A stretch of DNA of 64,000 nucleotides from Paulinella micropora (taxonomy: Eukaryota; Cercozoa; Imbricatea; Euglyphida; Paulinellidae): the NCBI GenBank assembly GCA_019918135.1, contig WBZZ01002750.1, positions 262,501 to 326,500 of the forward strand. Reading direction: 5' to 3'. The translations under genes were made by a program, and so were the position numbers. Positions 10,631 to 22,319 of this stretch are shown one piece after another (within the stretch, counting starts at the first letter, position 1; every line of letters starts with the position of its first letter). The notes beneath the pieces are model-generated. The model ran no database searches. It was not told the origin of the DNA and was given only the letters and a program-made list of their open reading frames with translations.

Positions 10631-11008
10631 AACCTACAACATCGGCAACTCCAAGGTGAGACGATTGTCTAGCTTGGTACGTTTGCTACGCTTGATACCA
10701 CGCCACGCCATCTCCACCAAGTGGTTATCGGTGGGGTCATCTAAGCTCATTCGAAGGCAGAAGTCTCGAATGGCGTACATATAAACCTTACAAATAGAAA
10801 CAGCCATGAACTGGCTCAGCCAGATGAGGAACAGGAACGATGAGGATTTGATCGGGCTGCCACCAGACCGGGCATCAAAGCTCTGTTGAGTAGGCAGAGC
10901 AGAAAGAACGTAACTTGCGGATGGCGGAGCTGTAGGCGGCACTGGTGCTGTAGGAGACCGAACACACCATGACTTCCATCGCCGATGTGACCAGCCAAGG
11001 TACTTCCA

Positions 11009-12427
11009 TTACCGCTGGAGAGGACGCAAAGAAGGCCCGGACGGGTTCAACTTGCGCCAGGTCTCGGTCGCTTGAGTCATATGCGCACGGGCCAACAAGT
11101 CGACAAGGTTGATACGGTCACGTGGCTCTTGAGATGCAGTGAGGGAAACGCCAAGGAAAGAAAGCTTAGAAGTCCACGAGTCAATGAGACTCTGAATGTT
11201 CGTCTTAGGCGAGTAGCACGAGTTAAGACAGTGAGCGGCCGGGGCACAGTCTGTTACGATATGGAACTTCTTGTAGCCCAAGGCGACAGCAAAATCAAAA
11301 GCGACAACGTAAGCACTGAATAGCTCACGCATAGGAGACGAGGCGACAAGAGACTCAGAGCAAAGAAGTGCTAACTCTTCTACGGACCAACAGCGAGAAG
11401 AGAAAATCCCTTTGGAAGGAAAGGGGGCCATGGCGATGGCACCCCTCCCCCACTGCGAACCCTCTACCTCGCAAAAGTTCGCATCGGTCCAAAGAGTACA
11501 CTTGGTGGGGTCGCTGACCCATGTCATCGACTCTTTGTCATAATCTCCCGTCTTCAAGAAGTCTGACAGCGGAAGGCGGAAATTGGAGTCAAGGCGTGAC
11601 AGCGTTGGCACCGCCGGCCGAAGAAAAAAGAGCATCTGGGAAACGAAGCACAAAAGGCCCAGGAGTCGTTCGAAAGATTTGACGGAGTAGAAGCCGCCAC
11701 CGGCGATGGTGGCCAAGGCTTGCATCACGATCTTGCGCTTGTCCGCAGGCGGCTCCACGAACCAGAAGCCTTTACGCGTGTCCTTGTGCCAACCGAGGGC
11801 ACGAAAGGACTGTCCGATGAAATCTTCATGCCAAGGGATACCCAGAAGCTTGGAGAGCGCGTTGAACTCTAACCGAAGTGCCCTAGCTTCCTTCCAGGAA
11901 GCACAGACGACGTCGCTGTTATCAACATACAGCTTCATAGGAATGGCCTTGTAGAGAAAAATGGACTCCAGGGATCTCGCGAAGCGATTCCAACCGTCTG
12001 CGGCGTAGACACCCCCGAAGCCCGGCACGAGAAGAACGAAGTACGAAAGCTCGCCAGTGACTGGGTCCCTACACGAAGAAACCTGCTGCCAGAAGAGCGA
12101 GGGCAGTAACGGGGTCTGGTTGTAAGCAGACTTTACATCTGCACCGAAGACAACACAACCGGGACCGGCTTCAATAATACTGGCCATCTGCTTGTAATGT
12201 GTATAGTACTCCACCCCATCATCTGTTCTGGGGCAAAGCTGGTTGAAAAAGAGGAAACGGGGAAAGGAAAGGTCATTGATTAGTCTCCTTTCCCCATTCT
12301 CGGGATGCCACTTGTCTTTTGGGATGGCATGTTCTCGTGTCACTATGGCCTGGTGCTTGCAATTTCTATTCGGGAAGGGAGGTCTCGTGAACGGACCCGC
12401 CATGAAGCCTTTCTCGACCGCCTTCAT
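11009..12427 (-). CDS. DIRS-like element: reverse transcriptase and RNase H
   Basis: RT fingers/palm come first (RRLINDLSFPRF, VVFGADVKSAYNQTPL), with a YVDN form of the catalytic YxDD box (MKLYVDNSDVV). These lead into an RNase H domain: TLWTDANFCEVEGSQWGRGA, then a central helix with Glu (RELFSAYVVAFDFA), then IVTDCAPAAHCLNS. It copies the element's RNA to DNA and degrades the RNA strand. The first-domain pattern (NDLS…ADVKSAY) is closer to DIRS/Ngaro RTs than to Gypsy or Copia. An open segment at 12.4-13.0 kb immediately upstream in its reading direction probably belongs to the same polyprotein. Confidence 0.8.
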   Translation of the reverse strand: MKAVEKGFMAGPFTRPPFPNRNCKHQAIVTREHAIPKDKWHPENGERRLINDLSFPRFLFFNQLCPRTDDGVEYYTHYKQMASIIEAGPGCVVFGADVKSAYNQTPLLPSLFWQQVSSCRDPVTGELSYFVLLVPGFGGVYAADGWNRFARSLESIFLYKAIPMKLYVDNSDVVCASWKEARALRLEFNALSKLLGIPWHEDFIGQSFRALGWHKDTRKGFWFVEPPADKRKIVMQALATIAGGGFYSVKSFERLLGLLCFVSQMLFFLRPAVPTLSRLDSNFRLPLSDFLKTGDYDKESMTWVSDPTKCTLWTDANFCEVEGSQWGRGAIAMAPFPSKGIFSSRCWSVEELALLCSESLVASSPMRELFSAYVVAFDFAVALGYKKFHIVTDCAPAAHCLNSCYSPKTNIQSLIDSWTSKLSFLGVSLTASQEPRDRINLVDLLARAHMTQATETWRKLNPSGPSLRPLQR

Positions 12428-13364
12428 GTTGGCCTCATAGATCTGTCGGTTGTCTTCATCTGAAAGGGCGCGAGCAAGAGAGTAATCACGTAAGAATTCC
12501 CCTGTGCCCCTATAGTGCGTGTCCGTGCCCGTAAGAAAGCCTTAAGCCACACGACTTCTGAATCCGGCAAGCAGAACTTGGCGAGGCCCACGATTTCGTC
12601 CACGTTGAAGACAGACTTGTATGGTTTAAGAACACCCTTCCAAACCGGCAAAACCTCACGCTTACCCGGCTGAAACCTCTTGTCGCCCTCTTGGCAACCA
12701 AAGAAATGAATATTCCTACCCCTCCCCCTCTGAAACCTAAAGTCTACCAGAGCGACACCTCCGACTTGTGTGCCACGAGAAGAGTCCCGCACAAACCAAA
12801 CATGCGTTGTATATGGAGCAAAACACTGAAGTTCCACCTTCCCATAAAACCCCACCAACGCAACCACTCTGGCAAGACACAATCTAGACACAAGGGAAGA
12901 AAAAGAGATAGAATGAGAGGTGGAAAGGATAAAGGACCAGAAGGGAATGTCGCGCCACCAGGTATTCCCACTCTCCGACTCCAACAACAGAGAAGGGAGG
13001 GAATCAACCGACACAACCCCAACTGTCAACAGATCAAGAGGCACAAAGAGGGAGACTGAAATCCCGTCACTGTTTGATAAACACGAGACCTTAGACGGGG
13101 AAAGAGAGCGAACAAAGCGCCCATCTCTTCGTCAGCCTCGGTTCTGGCAATTTCCCAAATCCACCTAGGAAAGGGAAGAAAAAGGAAGCAGAAGTGGAAG
13201 AGGGAGAAGCAAAGGGGCTTAAAGGGACCGCTTTGCCTTGTAGGCCACTCTGTTCAGTGTACAGCACCTGAGGCTGCTGAGTAGAAGAAGAAAACGAACC
13301 CATAAAGGGGAAACTACTAAGGGAGGCAACACAAGGAGAGGACGACAGAGCAAGTGGAGAATGT

Positions 13365-13612
13365 ATGTGTTGCTGTTGCTGTTGTTGTAATTGTAGACGT
13401 TGATGAGGTTGTTGAGGTTGAGGATGTTGTAGTTGTTGTTGTTATTGTTGTTGTTGTTGTAGTTGTAGTTGTTGTAGTTGTAGTTGTTGTAATTGTTGTT
13501 GTACTAGTAGTTGTTGTTGTTTTTGTTGTGGTTGTTTTTGTTGTGGTTGTTGTAGTTGTGGTTGTTGTTGTTGTGGTTGTTGTTGTTGTTGTTGAGGTTG
13601 TTAATGCTGAAT
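13365..13612. repeat. (GTT)n trinucleotide repeat
   Basis: A nearly uninterrupted GTT/GTA triplet run on the plus strand, equal to (AAC)n on the coding minus strand of the DIRS-like element. Depending on frame it encodes poly-Asn, poly-Thr or poly-Val. It is probably a low-complexity linker of the gag-like region that expanded after insertion. Confidence 0.85.
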
Positions 13613-15511
13613 AGTTGCATTGTTGATAGAGGAACATGAAGAGAGAGACGAAAACGACGAAGGAGAAGAAGAAGAAGAGACAAGACAGGTACCCAACAAA
13701 GGAGTAACAGGTGACACTTGCCCGTCCAAAACAGAGGCATGAAGCACTGAAGCTTCTTTGGAAAAGGAAGTACTAACTGAACTGGAAGGGGCAGTAGAAC
13801 AAGACGGCTTGTGCCCCACAGACTGAACACGAAAAGACGAAGGAGCTGAGCAACTTGCTGACGAAGGGGACGATTGCTGGAAAAAAGTGGAACTGGTGGG
13901 ACCGGTCATATTAGCAAGTGGCACCGAGGCCTGAGCATTTGAAGGCGAGGAGTCGAAGTAAGACTGATTGTTGCTGAAAGACAAATTTCCTATGATAATC
14001 TTGGCAACCTTCACCTTGGTCACATGCTTGCGACCACCTGGATCCCAAGTTTTGCGATCCGTTTCAGAAAAAGAGAGAGCATTGGAAGAGGAAGTCCCAC
14101 CTAAGGAGACCTCCGGCTGATGTAAGCCGACCCTGAGAGCTAATTGCCCCACTGCAAGCTTTCACTCCCAGGGCCCCCTCACTTGTTTGCCTTGCGTTTT
14201 CCCCATTTGTCGTTGTCACTGTCTGGGCAGTCCACTCGCTTGTGGTCTTTGTTTTCAGGGCACACTGGACACTGGTGCAGGAAGCGACAATCTTCTTTGT
14301 AGCTACAGTCGCGGCCGTCTGCCCAGTTGAAACACACCTTCTTGGACTTCTGAAACTGCTGTCTGGCTTGGCCACCCCCACGCATGGTAATACTATTCGC
14401 GCTACGCTGCTGCTTCAAGACACTTTGGCCATACGATTGGTTGGAAGAATGGGAAGGGGGGGAAGAGGCTCGAGCATGGCTGAGGCCAACACAAAGGGAA
14501 GTGTGCCTTTGTGCCACTGACCTAACGAGCTTCGACCACGTGTTGCCTTATCCCATTTCATGGCTGACTGCAACGAATTTTTTCTCACAATGAGCTCAAG
14601 GAAGCGGTAGTGTTCCCACATGTCTTCAGAGTGCTGAGCGTGATGCTTACTGTAAAGGACGATGAGTCTGCGAAGCAAGTCTAGAAACTTCTCAATAGTA
14701 ATGGTCTTGGGCTCCGACTCGTGAGGTTCACCAATAAGAGTCTTCTTTTTGGACGGTAGAAGCTCTTTGAGGTTGATGAACTCCTTCCCTAACTTTATCT
14801 TTTTAAGTACGTCGAATTCTAAATCTTCCGATCCCGGCAGACTCTGAAAGTCTTGTGTCAACTTAGCTTTCTCATCTCCTGGAACTGATGTTGAGAAGCC
14901 TAGTGCTGTGAGCAAGGAGGAGGAGTCAATACCTTTATCGTTGGCTGCCTCCTTGATCTTGCGTTCCAACTCTTCGTTCGTCTCTTGCAGCTCGGTCAGG
15001 ACGGATGCATCAAAGTGGACGATCTTGCCTTTGTTGCCGACTCGACGAGCAGTGGCCAGCTTCGCCTTGAGCTCCTCTTGCTTTCGCAGAGCCTCATCGA
15101 TCCCATTTTGAAGCTCTTTCTCTTCCTTCGTTTTCTGCTTTTTGCTCGGAGGCTTCCCTGGTTCCGGCACTACCTCGTCCCCTTCTTCTTTCTTCTGCTC
15201 TTCCTTCTCGATGAGCTCGGATTGTGCGATGAAGGGCCATTCAATTGCTTTACTCACAATCTGGGATGCCATAGCCAAGGAGAAAACCGCCTCACTCGAA
15301 TTCCCTTTGACCTCTTTGACTTCATTGAAGTAATCTTTGTACAATTTTCGCAAACCATGAGCGTTGTACAAGTTTTCTGTTTGTTTGCTTTAGCTTCGTT
15401 GCCTCCATTCCTATTCTCCAGAATGCCATTCACGTCTCGGATTGACTTAATAAAATCGTCGCGTGAGACATTGACATTCAGGGGAATCTTTTTAAACTTC
15501 AGCTCGACCAC
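13601..15511 (-). CDS. DIRS-like element: gag-like region
   Basis: This region comprises several overlapping open segments. From its start: a helical N-terminus, a Lys/Glu-rich coiled coil with PPSKKQKTKEEKELQNG, a folded-looking helical domain (TITIEKFLDLLRRLIVL), then a Cys/His cluster (CFNWADGRDCSYKEDC…HQCPVCPENKDH) that looks like a CCCH finger followed by a knuckle, as expected for an RNA-binding gag. After this comes a Ser/Pro-rich tail that runs into an Asn/Thr homopolymer tract encoded by CAA-type repeats. The element is a fossil, so the frame arrangement is not described further. Confidence 0.55.
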
Positions 15512-15528
15512 TTCGTCGGGAGATTGAT

Positions 15529-18156
15529 ATGCAGTCAGACATCCTCATCGAAGGGGATATACGGGAGGGCCGGACCCACGAACACGAACACTCCATGAAC
15601 GCGTTCTTTGCCAATAAGAATCAGTCGTTCTGGGTGCCGAAACATGTTCACCCGTCTAGGTCTGCTACCATCGCTGCCGTGACCCAAACGCGACACACCC
15701 AGGATCACATCGGCCTGGTCACCAGCGCCCTACAGCTGGATGACATGGACATGACCTTGGCCAGCCCTGCGGTATTTAGTCAATTAGTCAGGGATTTGAA
15801 GGAATGGGGCCCCTTTATATCTCATGTCATGGATGCCCAAAAGCATCCCGAGACAAGGGAGATCCTTCAGAAGACCATGGCATGGCACGACGATCTCCTC
15901 TGGTACAAGGGGTCCGGAGGTAAGTGGGAAAAGACGCCGTCCAAATGGACGCTGTGGGTCCCTCCACAGCTCCGAAAAGCGATCTTAACTGCTACCCACC
16001 GTTCCGCCTTGAACTCCCACCTAGGACGGGATAAAATGTCGTTGTTCATATCACGGAAGTTTTGGTGGCATGATATGCAAAAGGCCATTGCCGAAACAGT
16101 GGACACTTGTGAACACTGCAAACAAACCAAATCTCCGCATCCGAGCTCTCAGAAGGGCCTGTATGGCGAATACAAGCTTACAGAAGACCTTTTCGAGACC
16201 CTGCACATAGACTTCGTGGGCCCACTACCACGAGCAGAACAGCATAACTACCGGTACATCCTGACCGCCATTGACCGTTTTTCGAACTACGTGTTCGCGG
16301 CCCCGGTCAAGGAGAAGGACGCAGCATCGACGTGCGAGGCATTGATCGATCACGTCTTTCGGTATACGGGAGTGCCCAAGAACGTATACAGCGATAGAGG
16401 CCCAGAGTTCACCAATGAACTCTCAGCATGTAACGACTCCGCTGCCTGGACATCCATCCAACCAGCTTGACAAGGCGACCCGAGACGCAGTCCTGCCGTG
16501 CGATCCCTCGCCTTTGGATCGTTGGCAGAATCGTCCTCGTCGGTGGCAGCATCGTCATCGTCGCTGACAACATCTTTGTCGTCCACGTCGTCCGCATCGG
16601 CCCTTGGTCGCCCACCGGCCCCTGTGCGCTCTATCCAGCAACAGTTTCAGGCTGCGCTGAGTAACTCTCCGCCGTCACCGGTCCCAATCGTACCCCGGGC
16701 ACCCGGCCATCGACGCTGGACACGGAGCTCTTCTAGCAAACAAGAACGGTTATCATCATCTGCAGCCCCATCCCCTTGTTCTCAAGCCCGTTCGCCGTCT
16801 CTGCCCCCATCCCAGCCCACCCGGCCGACCACTCATCGGGTCCCCATCCCATCCCAGCATCACCCGGCGGATTGAGTCGGGAATCTAAGGCCGCACTTCG
16901 TCGCTCCGCACCAAAGACGTCTTTGGCATCCTCCAGCAGTTCATTGTCCTCGCTGGCCGGTAACTCAGCCGCGGTACTAGCCCAACCTTCAGCGTCTCAA
17001 TCCCCGTTGGTAAGCTAGCGCTCCGACCCTACGGCTACGTTTTCGCTCAGCCCGCTCGGCGCCTTCGGGACCCGGACTCCCATGACGAAGGACCGTTGCG
17101 CTATTGGACACCCAGGTCTCCTCGCACAGAAGGATGCAATGACTCCGGTACCACCACCACCGCTATTCCCTCCACCCGAGCGATACTACTAATACGTGCC
17201 AGTCAGCACGTGGCCACCTCCACCCAGTCTGGGTTTCATCTGCTTTACTTCGCTACCGAACCGACAACTGTGGGATCAGGCTACCTTTGGCAGCAGCAGC
17301 TCCCCAGGCATGGATCCTAAACTTTACATCGTCCGGGATGTTTATGCCACATATTTCCCGACATTGGCGATGACAATGGTCCCCAGCACCCACCCAATTG
17401 CCATCACCTTGGCTACTGGATCTCTAAGCACTTCACTGTCAACTGTCTGCGGCGTGGGGATTTAAATGGAGTATGTCACTGCATACTTGCCGGAGAGCAA
17501 CGGCAAGATAGAGAGGGTTCATAGGCCGCTCAAAGCCGCCCTCCAACAATATCGCCGTGATAACTAACATATCCGGCATAAGGCACTTCCGTCCTTTGTG
17601 TTCTCCATGAACAACACGGGCTCGAAGGCGTTGGGTGGGAAGACCACTGGCGCCTCCCCAAACTTGCTCGTGTACGGCCGCCACCTAAGTATTCCGGAAG
17701 ATATGGTGCTCCCGCACCGCCCGAAAGGCGGATTCCTAGAACACGAAGATGTCGCCTAAGGGTGATGGCGGAAGCTCGACATTATGTGGCCAAGGCCCGA
17801 GAGGCTGAAGAGGCCAGCCGCCAAAACCAGAACACACCATCCAAGGTCAAGTACGAATCGGGAGAGTACCATGCGGGGGACATAGTATTCTTATACGTCC
17901 CGCAAATCCCAACTTGGTCAGCGTTAAGCTCTTCCCTATGTGGCAGGGACCCTGCACTGTGTTGGAACAAGTAGGGGCCCTGACCTACCGCATACAGGGT
18001 AAAGGCAAGACACTGGTGGTTCATGTCCGACGCTTAATGCGCTTTAACCCCATGCTCGATCGTAACGAGACAATGGCGGACGCTATCCAAAAGATAAACG
18101 TAAGCTTGCGTGCCCCGCCTAAGCGCCGTGATAAGACGGCCGAGCGCGAAGGATAA
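15529..18156 (+). CDS. Gypsy-like element: integrase region
   Basis: The order is an HHCC zinc finger (HRSALNSHLGRD … CEHCKQTK); a catalytic core starting LHIDFVGPLPRAEQHNYRYI; the second acidic box YSDRGPEFTNE; the third acidic box in SNGKIERVHRPLKAAL; and a C-terminal GPY/F-like domain (GPCTVLEQVGALTYRI). This is a complete Gypsy-type integrase layout, which inserts the DNA copy into the genome. About 1 kb of Ser/Pro-rich unrelated sequence lies within the core, so something was inserted into the fossil. The finger-to-core spacing is normal for the family. Confidence 0.75.
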
Positions 18157-18461
18157 TCCCGATCAACCGATCCCGGCTGCGGAGAATAACGCAGCATCAG
18201 CGCTCAGCCAAGAGGGTACTATGGACGTCGACCCAGACGACGGATCCTCCCCGGCAGTCATAGCCCCGCGGCCGGATATACATCCGCAGACCGAACAGGA
18301 GGCAAAAGCGGACATCGCCACTCAGCGTCCACAGGGCCAGTCCAAGGTGAAAAAAGGCGAAGACGTTAAGACCATCCATTGGCACGTGGGTAAGATATAA
18401 TAATATCCCCCGTCCACCGACGGCCCACGTAGGCGACGATTGCCTAAATGACTTCTTCCTA

Positions 18462-18857
18462 ATGAAAGTCAAGGAATGGGAACCGAAGGTCCGCGCCACA
18501 AGGGCGAACAAAGCGACCGCGGCCGAACCGCCCATCCTACAATTCTATTGGTCACACCAAGACCTTGACGACCGAGTCTTCTATCCAGTTTATCGGGACG
18601 GGAAGAACGTAGAGAAGTTCTGGAAGGGCATTACCGATAAGTCGCCTGGATACAGACCCTGGCAGATCCAAGTATGGCCGCGCATGGTGCTAGATTACCC
18701 ATTCGACCTCCAACATGGCCGAATCCCAATACGGGTATGGGACGAGATAGCCGCCGAATGCATCTCTATTGGTCTCATAGGGACACCAGCACCGGGGAAA
18801 TACAAACCCGGCCGACTAGGCCAAGCTGCTAATCCAAACGGGGTCGAAAGTAGGTGA
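18462..18857 (+). CDS. Gypsy-like element: 3' open frame A, unknown
   Basis: A 131-residue open frame rich in Trp, Tyr and charged residues (PILQFYWSHQDLDDRVF, then YRPWQIQVWPRMVLDYP). It has the same high-GC codon use as the integrase just upstream, so it is probably part of the Gypsy-like element downstream of pol. I recognise no family. It could be a C-terminal part of pol, an extra protein such as those some Metaviridae carry, or non-coding sequence that is open by chance. Confidence 0.35.
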   Translation: MKVKEWEPKVRATRANKATAAEPPILQFYWSHQDLDDRVFYPVYRDGKNVEKFWKGITDKSPGYRPWQIQVWPRMVLDYPFDLQHGRIPIRVWDEIAAECISIGLIGTPAPGKYKPGRLGQAANPNGVESR

Positions 18858-19538
18858 TGATCGATGCAAAGCATAGCCAAACACGGGTAGTATAGGGGTA
18901 CCGGGCCCAACCGCACCGCGCGGAAACCTAGCCACTTCCATACTAGGGACACCCGAAGATACCTCTGTCTTGTATAAAATACTCCCTAAGTCTGCTCTTT
19001 TACGAGAAAAGGGGGTTGGACCTAACAGGATGTAACATACGGGAAAAATGACCCTGCCCCGCCCACCGTGGGGTGCGACGGCCCTGAAGGTATCTTGACG
19101 GGTCGGTAGTTGGTGCTACCACCATGGGTCGGAATAATCTCTGGCTAGCTCAACCTGGCAATTGCACATCACACTCGCCTCCTCCTGAGCTGCTAGCCCG
19201 CCTCCCGCGGCTCTGGTATGTGTGGGGTGTGATAGATTATTCTCCACATAATGTTACGTTATTTATGTCACGCCGTCCCTATATCGTTGTTTGGGTGGAA
19301 GGTTGAAAAACACAAAGAGCCATAAGCATATATACTTCATTCATGCACTTAAGTGTCCCTGTTCCTAGACAGCCCGATTCATATATAATCCCGAGGCACT
19401 AAGTATGGACAGGCGAAGGGATCCCAGGGCTCACGTCGCACCCAAATCCCCCTGTTGACATGTACATAAGTAAGCAAGTGTGCAAAGACGACAAATATCC
19501 CATGCACCACAGCAGACACACTTCCCTTACTCATAATT

Positions 19539-20441
19539 TTGGCTCACAGATATACAAAAAATCACGTCACTATGCCACCTATAGGCATGCAGACAGCGCT
19601 GGAGCAATATCTAGCGTTCCTGTTAGCGTGCGTTGCGTCGGTGTGCTTCATCGTGGTGATACACCTACTCATGCAAGTCGTCGCGGTCGGACCGGGGCAA
19701 GCTTCGGATCCAAGGCAACCAGGCAAGCCGATAGCGGCCGAACCACCGGAGGACAAACAACTGTTCGGGTCCCAGTCGCCCAGGTTGGAGAGCTCCAGGT
19801 TCGCCACCCCACCGCACAAAAGACACAAAACAGCACACTCGGAGACCGAGGGGGCCGGAAATATTCCGGAGGGACCCGCCCAACCCCGTCCGAGCCCTGC
19901 CTTATCCAATACCCCACTCAGCACTCTTTCCGATATTTCGCACACCGAGCCTACCCACATGAGTCCGAAGGGAGCCGCAACGCCGGCTAGTGTTGCGCGC
20001 ACACCTTCCTCTCCTCCGACAGACGAGGACGTCGACCCAGAGGGTATCCTCACCCAACCATGGGTTGACGACGAACCATGGCGTGTGCCGGACGAGTTCG
20101 ATCACTCCGACACCGAATACGAGTCGGGTGAGGACAGTGATGCTGAAGTCATGGCGCGCAACCGAGCAAAGCGACGCGTGAAGGCTCGCCGTGAATATTG
20201 GCGACGGTTTGGTCCAAAGGATAAAACCGAGCCCGACAAATACAGCAACAGTTTAAACCCAGTCGAGCCCAACCCGTTCCTGCGGTCTTCAACATGGAAT
20301 ATCAGCACCACCGCTGCCCACCGCCCGAACAGCCCCGGCACTGGGGCAAGAACGAGGAATTTGTGGCATACTTCCACAAAACGGATGACCTCCCGTACGT
20401 ATACGGCCCGATCGACCGACCTGTGTACTGTCATGGGATAG
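19539..20441 (+). CDS. Gypsy-like element: 3' open frame B with one membrane segment
   Basis: A 300-residue open frame. Near its N-terminus (residues about 25-50) is a strong hydrophobic helix (YLAFLLACVASVCFIVVIHL), followed by a long Pro/Ser/Thr-rich acidic region (DTEYESGEDSDAEV) and a basic end (KRRVKARREYWRRFG). Its position after the integrase is where envelope-like genes occur in some Gypsy elements, but a single N-terminal anchor and a disordered tail do not resemble a known envelope. It may be an accessory membrane protein or a chance frame. The function is unknown. Confidence 0.35.
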   Translation: MAHRYTKNHVTMPPIGMQTALEQYLAFLLACVASVCFIVVIHLLMQVVAVGPGQASDPRQPGKPIAAEPPEDKQLFGSQSPRLESSRFATPPHKRHKTAHSETEGAGNIPEGPAQPRPSPALSNTPLSTLSDISHTEPTHMSPKGAATPASVARTPSSPPTDEDVDPEGILTQPWVDDEPWRVPDEFDHSDTEYESGEDSDAEVMARNRAKRRVKARREYWRRFGPKDKTEPDKYSNSLNPVEPNPFLRSSTWNISTTAAHRPNSPGTGARTRNLWHTSTKRMTSRTYTARSTDLCTVMG

Positions 20442-20599
20442 ACCGGTAGGCAATAACATCTACCGGGTCATCCGATGTGATACCAAAGAAGGAATACCCA
20501 AACCTGCTCCTTCCAGCCCGCCCCATAAGGTCAACTATAAACGCGTCAACCAACTAGTGATGCCATATCGCATTTCAATGGACGCGATGCTACGGGGGG

Positions 20600-21544
20600 A
20601 TGGATCCTCACCTCCTCCAGGGCCCAGAGGCGTCCGACGAGTTCATGAGACCCGTCCGATATGCTTTTGACCCCGAGTCACGCCAGATGCATCGCATATA
20701 CCCTCCGTACCCGGATATCACGGACGCGGAGCGTCGCCTACGGCTTGAATGCCCGGCGCTCAGACACACTACCAATCCGCGTACCAATCCGTTCAAGCCT
20801 ACGGCGGAGCCATACCGGCATATGCTTATCGGCAATCAGGTCAACTGGGTACCGGACCCTCACCTATTTGAGGACCAACCGGCCCACGGGGTTGTACCTG
20901 AGCGCCCCGTAGCACCGCTGCTCCCGCCAATGCGGAATGAGCAGGGGGTATATTCACATACCCCGTCCTACCACTACATACATGGCGATAATCGTCTCAA
21001 AGTGGTTTGCGGTGGATTAAATACGGTGCTCTTCCACGGTAATCGAAACTGTTACCACAAGTGAATTCTCGACTGCGAAACATACATGTCACCGGAGCGA
21101 TGGGGACCACACATGTGTCTGGAGCACAAGAACACCGAGCGGACATGCCGGTGGCAATATCCGGTCTCCAAACCATGGGAGGTTTCCACGGGACCGCCAA
21201 CTTGGCCCGCTTGCGAAAACCCACTCCCACACGTGGAACCATACACACCCATCCCGAGGGATCCTACAACACTGACCATGGAGCAGTGGGCTTTGTCTCG
21301 GACCATCTCGGGCTGGGCTAGCTTGTCCTATCAACAAAGAGCGTATGTGCTCCGGTTCTATAGCATCAACGCGCTGCCCAAACAGCTATTGGAACCCTAC
21401 GAGCTCCGAAGGCTCCGATTGCCACAAATGGACATCAATGCCCACTACCGACTCCTGGAGAAAGCGGGTGTGACCTTCCGGAGGGGGTTAAGGCGTATCG
21501 GGCCTATCACCTCAGAAAGGGCCACGATCGCCCATACGAACTGA
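20600..21544 (+). CDS. Gypsy-like element: 3' open frames C, unknown
   Basis: Open segments in the same orientation and codon style as frames A and B. They are rich in Pro, Arg, Tyr and Trp, for example HTTNPRTNPFKPTAEPYRHM and later YELRRLRLPQMDINAHYRLL. A further short open piece lies at 21,849-22,043. They probably formed one or two proteins of the element. I recognise no family. Their presence makes the 3' region of this element unusually long (about 4 kb beyond the integrase). Confidence 0.3.
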
Positions 21545-22319
21545 TAGCGAAAGGTGAGGAGTTACGCCAAATCAAGGAGGCTCTCGGATTACCCCTTGAG
21601 GAGCGTACCCCATAACCGTCTCCCCCTTCCTAGCAGACAATGGCGTCACATACATCTCACCTTCGCCTTCCTACCATAGGCGGAGTTACCATCGCCCCCA
21701 GCCACCTATAATCCCCGACCAATTTCAGGGAGCGGCACGGCTACGGCAAAGACATTATCTCCGCTTTCAACAAGAATACATGGCGGTATGGCTTATAGCT
21801 ATTCGCTGTCGTCTGTTCCGAAACGGCCATTGATACCTAATCAATGTCGTGACTAGACACGACGACGCCCGCCCAACCGACCCTCGACGCCTCCAACCCT
21901 GGGCGGAGAGGTGGGCCCGACACTTCCGTTATCACGCTCGTCCAGAGTGGGACAGCGCGGTGCAAGACGAAGAGCTCAGATGGCACAAAGCAACAAAGCC
22001 ATTGGACTACATCTACCACTCTCGACACTGTTACCCACGTTAATGACACGGTGGGAGCAAGTGTACGAATATAAACTCGGGGCCATTATACTACGGCCAT
22101 ACCCTGAGCACGATCAACCATAGTCGTCAATCCGACCGTTCGAGCTATCCGACGACGAACGGGAGACGATCCGATCCAACTCGACCACGAGCGCGACGCC
22201 CCTCCCCTCGACCAACCAGAGGAGCGGTACCGCTCATTCTCCCAGTCCAGCACGGAGGACGATTTCACACAATACATGGAGGCGGACGAGAACGATGTGT
22301 TTTGAGACCCTCCGAACAG

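Larger units (their letters stand above)
9770..15525 (-). mobile_element. DIRS-like (tyrosine-recombinase) retroelement, broken, inside the Gypsy-like element
   Basis: Reading on the minus strand from right to left the order is a gag-like region with coiled coil and Cys/His knuckle (about 15.5-13.6 kb), RT plus RNase H (about 12.4-11.0 kb), then tyrosine recombinase (10.63-9.98 kb). This order, and a recombinase instead of a DDE integrase, is diagnostic of DIRS/Ngaro-type elements. These integrate through a circular intermediate and leave no target duplication. The element lies antisense to the Gypsy-like one. Terminal repeats were not resolved by eye. It is broken, with roughly four to six breaks, and probably of moderate age since long stretches remain open. 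Confidence 0.7.

Noticed and set aside
13354-13614. Poly-Val plus-strand open frame
   Set aside because: It is the shadow of a GTT repeat antisense to the DIRS-like gag region.
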